Source: Bordetella parapertussis
Lineage (GTDB): Bacteria > Pseudomonadota > Gammaproteobacteria > Burkholderiales > Burkholderiaceae_B
Direction of reading: 5' to 3'
NCBI GenBank assembly: GCA_945903445.1
Contig: CAMDNZ010000025.1
Location: 1 to 44,485 of the forward strand
DNA: 44,485 nucleotides
Shown in pieces: positions 7,750-15,824 of the stretch (position 1 is its first letter; every line of letters begins with the position of its first letter). The position numbers and the translations under genes were made by a program. Below the pieces are notes generated by a model that worked only from the letters and a program-made list of their open reading frames with translations, ran no database searches and had not been told where the DNA came from.

Positions 7750-8571
7750 ATGTCCACTCACATGCAATGCGCCTGGGTGTACAGCCCGACCCAAGCCCCG
7801 TGGGCGGACGGCTGGCTGGCACGCCAACGAGCCGATAAGCTGTGTCGTATCGACTTGCTCGAATGCCTCATTGGCACCGACAGCGGCACCGAGCCTCCCG
7901 TATTGCCGGTCGAGCAGCTGATCGCGGTTCGCAGCCGGGTACTATGCGTCGAGCTTGCGTTGTTGGCTGTCGGCGCACGCAATCTGGCATGGATGCGTAC
8001 CGCCTTGGCGGCCTGCGGGGCCTGGCCCGTTCCCGTGATGGTCGTGGTCGATGGTTTGCGAGGCGAAGCCATCGACGATCTGATGCGGCTCGGTCTGCAC
8101 GACTTCATCGATGCATCAGCAGGGGGCGACGAGCTTCGACTGCGTTGCACCATTGCGGCACGTCGCCGAGCGATGTTTCTGGCCTCGGCCAATGGGCTGA
8201 ACACCCAGTCGGGCGAAGCCATCCAAGCCCAGGAGCCCGCTTGTGCCTATCCCGAGATCGCGACTCAACGCGGATCCGGCGCCCGCCTGCCCTCCGAGCT
8301 GTTCCTCAAGCGAACCTTCGGCTGTACGTCCAGCGATCCATTCGGCATGGCCAAAGCGCGCGTGGTGGCGGGCTTCGAGCGCGCCTATCTGCATGCTGCC
8401 TTACAACGCCATCAGGGCAATATTGCCCGTGCCGCACGCGCCTGCGACAAACATCGCCGGGCGTTCTGGGGACTGGTACGCAAGCATGGTCTGGACGTCG
8501 ACGCCTATCGGCGGGGGCCTGCGCTCACGCCCGCACCGCCGCCGCTATGGGAGCACGCTCACAGGCGGTAA
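7750..8571 (+). CDS. Orphan regulator: degenerate receiver-like domain plus Fis-type HTH
   Basis: The C-terminal part (about residues 205-260) matches the Fis-type DNA-binding domain of NtrC-class response regulators: FERAYLHAALQRHQGNIARA then ARACDKHRRAFWGLVRKHG. Residues about 65-140 resemble a receiver domain (PVMVVVDGLRGEAIDDLMRL, then GLHDFIDASAGGDELRLR), but the expected phosphoacceptor strand reads VLCVELALL, with Glu where Asp is usual. There is no AAA+ sigma54-activating module between them. It should bind DNA without activating sigma54 and may respond to something other than phosphorylation. Start ATG 7750 has AAGGA at 7738-7742. hemE begins 36 bases after its stop, so the two may be co-transcribed. 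Composition matches hemE rather than the T6SS cluster. Confidence 0.75.
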   Translation: MSTHMQCAWVYSPTQAPWADGWLARQRADKLCRIDLLECLIGTDSGTEPPVLPVEQLIAVRSRVLCVELALLAVGARNLAWMRTALAACGAWPVPVMVVVDGLRGEAIDDLMRLGLHDFIDASAGGDELRLRCTIAARRRAMFLASANGLNTQSGEAIQAQEPACAYPEIATQRGSGARLPSELFLKRTFGCTSSDPFGMAKARVVAGFERAYLHAALQRHQGNIARAARACDKHRRAFWGLVRKHGLDVDAYRRGPALTPAPPPLWEHAHRR

Positions 8572-8607
8572 AATGCCGGGTTACCCCATGCTCGTCGAAG
8601 GAAAGCC

Positions 8608-9681
8608 GTGTCTGCTCCCGCTTTGAAAAACGATGTCTTTTTGCGCGCGCTGTTGCGTGAGCCAGTGCCCTATACGCCGATCTGGCTGATGCGCCAGGCG
8701 GGCCGCTACCTGCCCGAGTATATGGAGACGCGCGCCCGCGAGGGATCGTTCATGCAACTGGCCCAGAACCCGGACGCAGCGTGCGAAGTCACCGTGCAAC
8801 CCTTGGACCGCTTCCCGCTGGACGCCGCCATTCTGTTTTCCGACATTCTGACGGTGCCGCATGCAATGGGCCTGGGCCTGGATTTCGCCGTCGGCGAAGG
8901 TCCCCGGTTCGCCCGCCCACTGCGAACGGAAGCCGATTTCCTGGCGCTGGAAGTGCCCGACATGGCCCGTTTGCGGTATGTGTTCGACGCGGTGTCCACG
9001 ATTCGCCGCGAGTTGGACGGCCGCGTGCCTCTGATCGGTTTCGCAGGCAGCCCCTGGACAATCGGCTGCTACATGGTCGAGGGCCAAGGCTCCGACGACT
9101 ATCGCCTGATCAAGACCATGATGTATTCGCGGCCCGATCTCGTGCATCGCATGCTGGACATCAACGCGCAGGCCACCACGCAATACCTGAACATGCAAAT
9201 CCAGTCGGGCGCTCAAGCCGTCATGTTGTTCGATAGCTGGGGGGGCGTGCTGGCCGATACCGAATTCCAGGCGTTCTCGCTGCATTACACCCGCAAGGTC
9301 GTGGCAGGTTTGCAGCGCGAACATGATGGGCGTCGGGTGCCCGTCATCGTATTCACCAAAGGCGGTGGCATCTGGTTGCCTGAAATCGCCGATTGCGGTG
9401 CCGACGCGTTGGGTGTCGATTGGACCGTCAACCTCACGCGTGCGCGTGCGCAGGTGGGCGGCAAAGTGGCTTTGCAAGGCAATCTCGATCCAATGGTGCT
9501 GTTCGGCAGCGAGGCCGCCATTCGCGCCCAAGCTCGTCGAGTGCTCGACGACTTTGGCGACACCACGGACGGGGGGCATGTCTTCAATCTGGGCCACGGC
9601 ATCTCGCGTTTCACCCCACCGGAAGCGGTCGCTGTGCTGGTCGAGGAAGTGCAAGGATACAGCCGCGGCAAGCACAAATAA
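8608..9681 (+). CDS. hemE: Uroporphyrinogen decarboxylase
   Basis: HemE removes four carboxylates from uroporphyrinogen III to give coproporphyrinogen III in haem synthesis (cytoplasm). The 357-residue length is typical. The N-terminal signature WLMRQAGRYLPEY, the GFAGSPWT motif and the FDSWGG segment are all present. The start is GTG 8608 with GAAGGAAAG just upstream; the next residues (SAPALKNDVFLRALLREPVP) fit the family N-terminus. In many beta-proteobacteria hemE sits beside priA, as here. Confidence 0.97.
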   Translation: MSAPALKNDVFLRALLREPVPYTPIWLMRQAGRYLPEYMETRAREGSFMQLAQNPDAACEVTVQPLDRFPLDAAILFSDILTVPHAMGLGLDFAVGEGPRFARPLRTEADFLALEVPDMARLRYVFDAVSTIRRELDGRVPLIGFAGSPWTIGCYMVEGQGSDDYRLIKTMMYSRPDLVHRMLDINAQATTQYLNMQIQSGAQAVMLFDSWGGVLADTEFQAFSLHYTRKVVAGLQREHDGRRVPVIVFTKGGGIWLPEIADCGADALGVDWTVNLTRARAQVGGKVALQGNLDPMVLFGSEAAIRAQARRVLDDFGDTTDGGHVFNLGHGISRFTPPEAVAVLVEEVQGYSRGKHK

Positions 9682-9966
9682 CAGGTGCTGTTAACTATCA
9701 CACATTAGAGTTGTACACAGATTTGGCGACTGCGGGAAAGCCCGCGAAATTTGTCCCAAGCGCGAGGATGTCTACATAAGCTAATGATTTGCATGAATAA
9801 TTGCGAGTGAAAAAAGTTTTTTGGGCTTGGCTTTAGGTTGTGGTATAGAACTTCTCGACGATTTGCCCGAAATTCTCCCCAAAGTTATCCACAGCCCTAA
9901 ATCGATGTTGATCTCATCTGAAGCAGCTCAATCGTTTAGGTCTAAAACCGAGAAATTACTTTAAGT
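9682..9966 (+). promoter_or_regulatory. hemE-priA intergenic region with a DnaA box
   Basis: This 285-base gap is AT-richer than its flanks and has no gene. It contains a perfect consensus DnaA box TTATCCACA at 9885-9893, 74 bases before the priA start, and a one-mismatch relative TTGTACACA at 9711-9719. A small inverted repeat GCGGG-aaag-CCCGC lies at about 9732-9745. There is no dense box array of the kind expected for a full replication origin. Confidence 0.5.
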
Positions 9967-12069
9967 TTGACTGCTGCGACGCCCGAGCTACCCGTGCACG
10001 ATCCGGCCAATCCTTCTGTCCCCGCCGGGGCCGAAATCTGGGTCAGTGTCGCCTTGGATGTGCCGCTCGATAGCGTATTCGACTATCGCGCCGCGGTAGG
10101 CAGCCGTGTGGGTCAGCGGGTCATCGTGCCGTTCGGGCGCCGGGCCATGGTCGGGATGATCGTCGATTTGCCCGAGCAACCCGCTTATCCACCGGCGCAG
10201 ATCAAGGCGGTAGACGCCGTATTGTCCGACCTGCCGGATGCGACTCCCGCATGGTTGGCCATGGCCCGTTTTGCCGCCAGCTATTATCAGCGCCCACTGG
10301 GCGAGGTCGTTTTGCCTGCATTGCCGCCGCCCTTGCGCAAGGTGTCGGCCTATCAGGGCAAGCGAGCGGCGGGCGGTCCGGTCTGTCGCGTAGATAAGCG
10401 CGGGCGTAAAGCACGTCCTGGCGCGGCCAGCGAAACCCGGCCCGTCCTTAACGCCGAGCAGAGCGCGGCAGTCTCGGCGATCGGCGCTCAATCGGGATAT
10501 GGCGCGTTTTTGCTGCACGGCGTCACCGGTAGCGGCAAGACCGAGGTCTATCTGCATGCCGCCGAGCATGTATTGGCACACGGCCGCCAGGTGCTGATGC
10601 TGGTGCCGGAAATCAATCTGACGCCGCAACTCGAAGTGGCGATTCGCAAACGTTTCGAGGCCATTGTCGGCCCTGACGGGGTGGCGGCCATGCATAGCGG
10701 GCTGGCCGATGGCGAACGGGTTCGAGCATGGGCCGATTCGGTGCGAGGTCGAGCCCGTTTGCTGGTCGGCACGCGCATGGCGATTCTGGCCGATCTGCCC
10801 GATATCGGATTGATCATTGTCGATGAAGAGCACGACGCGTCGTACAAGCAACAAGATGGCCTGCGCTATTCGGCCCGCGATCTTGCCGTCTGGCGTGCGA
10901 ATCAATTGGGCGTACCGGTGGTCTTGGGTTCGGCTACGCCCTCGCTAGAAACATGGCAGCAGGCCGAGCGGGGCCGATATCGGCGGCTCACCCTGGCGGC
11001 TCGAGCGCGTGCCACGACCTTGCCCGCTATCCGGCTGGTGGACACCCGACGCCTCGATCTCGATCACGGCTTGTCGCCCCATATATTGCGCGCCATCGGG
11101 CAGCGCTTGAAAGCGGGCGAGCAATCGCTGGTTTTCATCAATCGCCGGGGCTATGCGCCGGTATTGCAGTGCGGCTCCTGTGCCTGGGTGTCGAACTGCC
11201 CCCGGTGTACGGCATTTATCGTGCTGCATCGCGGCCGACACGGCGGGCATCGCTTGCAATGCCATCACTGCGGTTATCACGCTCGCGTGCCGCATGCTTG
11301 CCCCGACTGCGGCGACCAAGATTTGAAACCCATGGGGCGCGGCACTCAACGCATCGAAGAACGGCTGGCCGAACTGTTCCCCCAGGCGCGCATTCTTCGA
11401 ATCGATGCCGACAGCACTCGCTTGAAGGGCAGCGCGCAGGCGTTGTTCGATAGTGTCCACGCAGGCGAAGTCGATATTCTGGTCGGCACGCAGATGGTGG
11501 CCAAAGGGCACGACTTTTCGCGCTTGAGTTTGGTGGGGGTGCTGAATGCCGATGCGATGCTGTTCGCGCACGATTTTCGAGCGCCCGAGCGCCTGTTCGC
11601 ACAGATGATGCAGGTCGGTGGACGCGCCGGTCGTCATACGGGGGAGGGCGAGGTGCTGATACAGACTGGCTACCCCGAGCAGGCGGTCTACCAGTCTTTG
11701 CTCAAGCACGATTACGTCGGCTTTGCCGCACAGGCGTTGCGTGAGCGTGAAGAAACCGGGCTGCCGCCTTTTGCGTTTCAGGCGCTTTTGACGGCACAAG
11801 CCCGGGAGTTGGCCGAGGCGGTGGCCTTTTTGCAAGCCGCTCGCGAACACGGCGCCGCCGACGCGCGGGCGCAAGGCGTGGTGATATACGATCCGGTACC
11901 GCTGCGCGTCGTTCGCGTGGCCAATATCGAGCGTGCCCAACTGCTGGTGGAGGCATCCAGCCGTATCGCCTTACAGCAGTTTTTAAGAGGGTGGCGAACG
12001 GTGTTCGACATCTTGCCCGAGGCGCCTCGAGTGCGGTGGTACCTGGAGATCGACCCGCTTGAAATCTGA
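9967..12069 (+). CDS. priA: Primosomal replication-restart helicase PriA
   Basis: PriA recognises abandoned forks and D-loops and reloads the replisome. The 700-residue protein has the N-terminal fork-binding domain (WVSVALDVPLDSVFDYRA), Walker A GVTGSGKTE at about 186, DEEHD near 287, and a cysteine-rich zinc-binding insertion at about 402-452 with CGSC, CPRC, CHHC and CPDC pairs. The C-terminal helicase lobe includes GTQMVAKGHDF. The open frame begins with TTG 9967; a GTG nine codons in is an alternative, and neither has a strong ribosome binding site. The stop overlaps the start of the Rep-type helicase. Confidence 0.96.
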   Translation: MTAATPELPVHDPANPSVPAGAEIWVSVALDVPLDSVFDYRAAVGSRVGQRVIVPFGRRAMVGMIVDLPEQPAYPPAQIKAVDAVLSDLPDATPAWLAMARFAASYYQRPLGEVVLPALPPPLRKVSAYQGKRAAGGPVCRVDKRGRKARPGAASETRPVLNAEQSAAVSAIGAQSGYGAFLLHGVTGSGKTEVYLHAAEHVLAHGRQVLMLVPEINLTPQLEVAIRKRFEAIVGPDGVAAMHSGLADGERVRAWADSVRGRARLLVGTRMAILADLPDIGLIIVDEEHDASYKQQDGLRYSARDLAVWRANQLGVPVVLGSATPSLETWQQAERGRYRRLTLAARARATTLPAIRLVDTRRLDLDHGLSPHILRAIGQRLKAGEQSLVFINRRGYAPVLQCGSCAWVSNCPRCTAFIVLHRGRHGGHRLQCHHCGYHARVPHACPDCGDQDLKPMGRGTQRIEERLAELFPQARILRIDADSTRLKGSAQALFDSVHAGEVDILVGTQMVAKGHDFSRLSLVGVLNADAMLFAHDFRAPERLFAQMMQVGGRAGRHTGEGEVLIQTGYPEQAVYQSLLKHDYVGFAAQALREREETGLPPFAFQALLTAQARELAEAVAFLQAAREHGAADARAQGVVIYDPVPLRVVRVANIERAQLLVEASSRIALQQFLRGWRTVFDILPEAPRVRWYLEIDPLEI

Positions 12070-14293
12070 CACTGCCCTTGTTTCGGGGATGAACCCCGCC
12101 CAGCGTGAAGCCACGCTGTATTTGGATGGCCCTTGTCTCGTGCTGGCTGGCGCGGGCAGCGGCAAGACTCGTGTGATTACCCAGAAAATCGCCTATTTGC
12201 TGCGCGAATGCGGCTATATGGGGCGCAATGTGGTGGCGCTGACGTTCACCAACAAAGCGGCCCGCGAAATGGCCGAGCGCGTGAAGGGTTTGATCGACAA
12301 TCGCCTGGCGCGCGGCCTGACCATCAGCACCTTCCACTCGCTGGGCGTGAAGTTTTTGCGCGAAGAGGCTCGCCATGCGGGCCTCAAGCCATCGTTCTCG
12401 ATTCTGGATAGCGACGACGTCGGGACGATTTTTCAAGAATTGCTGGCGACCACCGACAAGGGCCGCTTGCGCGCGGTGCAGCAGACCATCTCGCTATGGA
12501 AGAACGGTTTGATCACGCCCGATATGGCGGCTCACAATGCCGCCACGCCTGGCGAAATCGAGGCGGCCCACGTGTACCGAAGTTATGCCGCGACGCTGGC
12601 CGCCTATCAGGCCGTGGATTTCGACGATCTGATCCGCCTACCCGCTGAAATTCTCGAACGCAACGAAGAAGTTCGCACCCGTTGGCAAAACCGAGTGCGT
12701 TATCTGCTGGTGGACGAATATCAGGACACCAACGTGTGCCAGTATCGCCTGGTGCAGATGCTGTCGGGCAGCCGGGCGATGTTTACTGCCGTAGGCGACG
12801 ACGATCAGGCCATCTATGCATGGCGTGGTGCGACTATGGAAAACCTGGCGAAGCTGACGACAGACTATCCCCAGCTCAAGCTGATCAAGCTCGAACAGAA
12901 TTACCGCTCCTGCCAACGTATTCTGGCGGCTGCCAATCAGGTGATCGAACGCAATCCAAAACTGTTCGAGAAAAAACTGTGGTCGGAATTGGGCGTGGGC
13001 GAACCCATTACCGTGACGGCCATGTATGGCGAAGAGGCCGAGGCCGAGACGCTGGGCATGCGTATATCGGCGGCTCGTTTCGAACGTCAGGGGCAGTGGA
13101 AGGACTATGCGATCCTGTATCGGGGCAACCATCAGGCGCGGATACTGGAGCAATCGCTGCGTAATCTGAAGATCCCATACACCATTTCGGGTGGCCAGAG
13201 TTTTTTCGACAAAACCGAAGTGCGCGACGTGTTGGCCTATTTGCGCCTGATTGCCAACGATAACGACGATCCTGCTTTCATTCGCGCGGCCACCACGCCC
13301 AAACGGGGCATCGGCCAGGCGACCTTGCAAACCCTGGGCGAATTTGCGGCCGCGCGTGAGCAGGCTTTGTTTCACGCCGTGTTCGAGCCCGGTCTGGAGG
13401 AGCGCCTGGGGGCGCGTCAACTCGAACCGCTGCGCACGTTCGCGGTATTCATTCAGCGTCTGCAATGGCGCGCGGGTCGAGATCGGGCGAAGTCGCCCGT
13501 CATGCCGCAGTTAAATGGCAATTTATTCGGTGATGCCGAATCGGAGTATGCACGCGAGAGCGGCAGTGGCGGGCCGCGTGCCGAGACAGCGCCGCCGTGG
13601 AACTCAAGCCCGAACCAGGCTTCGGCTTTCGCGCTGACTTCGCAGCCGACGACGTCAACCGACGGTGCCGCTACAGCGGATGCGGCCGACGCGCTGTTGG
13701 ACGAACTGCTGCATACGATTCAGTACGAGCGCTATTTGTACGACATGTTCGACGAGAAGCCGGCGCAGACGCGTTGGCAGAACGTCATGGAACTGACCAG
13801 TTGGCTTAAACGCAAAGCCGTCGAAGACGGTATGACACTGTTCGAAATGGTGCAGCACGTCGCCTTGGTGACGATGCTCGAGCGCGGCGAAGAAGAGGAG
13901 CCCGACGCCGTCAAACTTTCGACACTGCACGCATCGAAAGGTCTGGAATATCCGCACGTCTATCTGGCAGGTGTGGAGGAAGGACTCCTGCCGCACATGG
14001 GCAAGGACGACGAGCAGGGCGATCCTGCAAAAGCCGCCGAATCGATGGCTGGGCGCATCGAGGAAGAACGGCGGTTAATGTATGTCGGCATCACCCGAGC
14101 CCAGCGTAGCCTGCATCTCAGCTGGTGCAAGAAACGTCGGCGCGCGCGCGAAGATCTGGTGCGCGAGCCTTCGCGTTTCATCGAAGAGATGGGCTTGAAA
14201 GACGTCAAGGTCGAGGAAGACCCTGCAACCCGAGCGATGAGTCCAAAAGAACGCCTGGGTATGTTGAAAGCGCTGCTGAACAAGAATACCTAG
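12059..14293 (+). CDS. rep: UvrD/Rep-family DNA helicase (Rep-like)
   Basis: A superfamily 1A 3'-5' helicase that removes nucleoprotein blocks at forks and works with PriA pathways. Walker A GAGSGKT lies at 31-37, motif II VDEYQDTN near 219, DDDQAIYAWRGA follows, and GITRAQ and STLHASKGLEY lie in the C-terminal half. At 744 residues it is longer than E. coli Rep (about 670). The excess is a low-complexity stretch at about 482-540, rich in S, A, P and T, inside the 2B region. TTG 12059 overlaps the priA stop by 11 bases; ATG 12089 is an equally plausible start. Rep rather than UvrD or PcrA is my reading of the N-terminus. Confidence 0.92.
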   Translation: MKSDTALVSGMNPAQREATLYLDGPCLVLAGAGSGKTRVITQKIAYLLRECGYMGRNVVALTFTNKAAREMAERVKGLIDNRLARGLTISTFHSLGVKFLREEARHAGLKPSFSILDSDDVGTIFQELLATTDKGRLRAVQQTISLWKNGLITPDMAAHNAATPGEIEAAHVYRSYAATLAAYQAVDFDDLIRLPAEILERNEEVRTRWQNRVRYLLVDEYQDTNVCQYRLVQMLSGSRAMFTAVGDDDQAIYAWRGATMENLAKLTTDYPQLKLIKLEQNYRSCQRILAAANQVIERNPKLFEKKLWSELGVGEPITVTAMYGEEAEAETLGMRISAARFERQGQWKDYAILYRGNHQARILEQSLRNLKIPYTISGGQSFFDKTEVRDVLAYLRLIANDNDDPAFIRAATTPKRGIGQATLQTLGEFAAAREQALFHAVFEPGLEERLGARQLEPLRTFAVFIQRLQWRAGRDRAKSPVMPQLNGNLFGDAESEYARESGSGGPRAETAPPWNSSPNQASAFALTSQPTTSTDGAATADAADALLDELLHTIQYERYLYDMFDEKPAQTRWQNVMELTSWLKRKAVEDGMTLFEMVQHVALVTMLERGEEEEPDAVKLSTLHASKGLEYPHVYLAGVEEGLLPHMGKDDEQGDPAKAAESMAGRIEEERRLMYVGITRAQRSLHLSWCKKRRRAREDLVREPSRFIEEMGLKDVKVEEDPATRAMSPKERLGMLKALLNKNT

Positions 14294-14364
14294 ATCGGCG
14301 TTGCAAGTTGGCCTAACGTATCACGGATCAGGGCACGGATCTATGGTGCGCGATCGACACCCAT

Positions 14365-14392
14365 AAAAAAGGGCTGCCAAATTTGGCAGCCC
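14365..14392 (-). terminator. Rho-independent terminator
   Basis: A perfect 22-base palindrome (arms GGGCTGCCAAA / TTTGGCAGCCC, 14371-14392) is followed on the minus strand by six T residues (A-run at 14365-14370). It ends transcripts of the small gene at 14556-14774, leaving a 3' untranslated part of about 165 bases. It may also act on rep transcripts from the other side. Confidence 0.8.
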
Positions 14393-14555
14393 TAATACAA
14401 CTACTTCTTCCCGACTTCGACATTCACTCAGTACTACATACTGCTTTCAACGGAACTGCATCAACGGTCTTGCAACTGCACACTTCCACTGCTGGTGTGT
14501 CGTATGGGCCAGCCTCTGCTTGCTGGCCACCAAGCCAATGCTCATGGCGTGTCAA

Positions 14556-14774
14556 TTACCACTGCGAACCGGCGTGAAATGCGCTGCGGCGGCGAGCCTC
14601 GTCCATCGACTCGCTCACTTCATTAGCGAATTCGACAAAGCTTTTCAATGCAGCAACAACGCGCTTGAAAGCGGCGGTCAGGCTGAATTCTTGTTGGTTG
14701 TCCATTGCCGAACGCAGCAGATCGCGTTCGAGGGCGTCGGTCATACGGGCGGTGTTAAGGGTGGCGGTGGTCAT
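14556..14774 (-). CDS. Small helical protein of unknown function
   Basis: The 72-residue product starts MTTATLNTARMTDALERDLL and continues with a charged, mostly helical sequence (FKRVVAALKSFVEFANEVSE, then SMDEARRR). There is no signal peptide, membrane segment or recognised domain. ATG 14774 has a good GGAGAGAAC ribosome binding site, and a strong terminator follows the gene. Two TAGGG-type palindromes lie upstream. This full set of signals argues for a real, regulated gene. I cannot assign a function. Confidence 0.75.
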   Translation of the reverse strand: MTTATLNTARMTDALERDLLRSAMDNQQEFSLTAAFKRVVAALKSFVEFANEVSESMDEARRRSAFHAGSQW

Positions 14775-14817
14775 GACGTTCTCTCCAGGGGGCGCTTCAC
14801 TATTGATAAGTGAATTT

Positions 14818-14865
14818 TAGGGAAAACCCTAGGCCGCTGCAAGAGAAAATTTAGGGTTTCCCCTA
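14818..14865. promoter_or_regulatory. Tandem TAGGG-N4-CCCTA palindromes upstream of the 14774 gene
   Basis: TAGGGAAAACCCTA (14818-14831) and TAGGGTTTCCCCTA (14852-14865) are two inverted repeats sharing the arms TAGGG/CCCTA, both extended by GG. Their centres are 34 bases apart, close to three helical turns. They lie 44 and 78 bases upstream of the small gene's start; the distal one overlaps the stop codon of the NAD(P)HX dehydratase gene. This layout is typical of a dimeric repressor or activator binding two sites. The regulator is unknown. Confidence 0.6.
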
Positions 14866-15789
14866 GGTGTCGTTTTTGAGCAAATTGTTACGTATAGTTC
14901 GCATTTCGTCCGCAATCTCGCTTGCGGTCAATCCGATCGGACCTGCGCCAGAGGCCGCACAGCGGTCGGCTGCTGCGCCATGCAGCCATACCGCCCCTTC
15001 GATGGCTTGCCGCCAATGTATGCCCTGAGCGAGCAAACTACCAATTGCGCCTGCCAGGACGTCCCCTGTTCCTGCCGTCGCCAATCCGGCGTTACCGGTG
15101 GTGTTGCGGGTAAGGGCTAGCCCGTCGGGTTCGGAAACCAGAGTTTCAGCACCTTTGAGGACGATCCACGCGCCGTACCGAACGGCCAACGCGCGGGCTG
15201 CAGCGGGACGATCCGCCTGAATCTCGGCAGTCGAACAGCCTAACAAGCGGCCGGCCTCGCCCGGATGCGGGGTCAAGACCGTGCTCGCAGGGTGGGCGAG
15301 TGCAAGTTTGCCCTCAGCCAATAGATTGAGCCCGTCGGCATCCAGCACCAGGGGCGTTGTCGCGGAGCCGTCGGAGCCCCTACCTGGTTCTTGCTCGGAT
15401 GGCACAGACGCAGCGTCGGGCGTGGCGGTTTGTGCCAGCAGCTTGCGAAGCAGGGTCAGGCTCCCTTCGGAAGTGCTTGCGCCGCAACCGGCGACCCATA
15501 CGGTCACTCCTGGATCGTTTTCCAGCAGCTGTTCGGCGCATCGACACATCAACTCGGGTTGCAATGGGTCGCATGGCCAGGGAAGGCGGTCTTGCATGAA
15601 TCCGATGAATACCTTGCCCGCGCCGATACGCAAGGCGCTACGGCCCGCCAGCAGTGCCGCCCCCGACATGCCCGCCGCCCCGCCCACGATGGCAACCGTG
15701 CCAAACGTCCCTTTGTTGGCATCGCGGGGGCGCGGGGCGAAAAGTTGAGCAAGGTGGGCCGGGACGATGGCAGGCACGGATTCGATCAT
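14863..15789 (-). CDS. nnrD: ADP/ATP-dependent (S)-NAD(P)H-hydrate dehydratase
   Basis: Repairs hydrated NAD(P)H back to NAD(P)H using a nucleotide phosphate. The 308-residue protein is the stand-alone YjeF C-terminal (ribokinase-like) domain. It has TVAIVGGAAGMSGAALLAGR near the N-terminus, LDADGLNLLAEG, LTPHPGEAGRL, and the catalytic glycine-rich GTGDVLAG near residue 250. The epimerase (YjeF_N) domain is absent and is not encoded next to it. ATG 15789 start; the gene lies 35 bases downstream of the enoyl-CoA hydratase-like gene on the same strand. Confidence 0.92.
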   Translation of the reverse strand: MIESVPAIVPAHLAQLFAPRPRDANKGTFGTVAIVGGAAGMSGAALLAGRSALRIGAGKVFIGFMQDRLPWPCDPLQPELMCRCAEQLLENDPGVTVWVAGCGASTSEGSLTLLRKLLAQTATPDAASVPSEQEPGRGSDGSATTPLVLDADGLNLLAEGKLALAHPASTVLTPHPGEAGRLLGCSTAEIQADRPAAARALAVRYGAWIVLKGAETLVSEPDGLALTRNTTGNAGLATAGTGDVLAGAIGSLLAQGIHWRQAIEGAVWLHGAAADRCAASGAGPIGLTASEIADEMRTIRNNLLKNDT

Positions 15790-15824
15790 GGCATCAGCTT
15801 AACGCCTGGGTGTAGCGGATGGCA

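Noticed and set aside
8581..9675. 364-codon open frame antisense to hemE
   Set aside because: A by-product of GC-rich codon usage in hemE; its product is His/Gln/Arg-rich with no domain and hemE is certain.
9682..9966. A full replication origin between hemE and priA
   Set aside because: Only one perfect DnaA box and one near match; no box cluster or unwinding repeats. Recorded only as a DnaA site.
10945..11940. 331-codon open frame antisense to priA
   Set aside because: Same cause; PriA zinc and helicase motifs occupy the sense strand.
14383..14577. 64-codon plus-strand frame beginning in the terminator hairpin
   Set aside because: It starts inside the hairpin and reads through the 3' region of the opposite gene without coding character.
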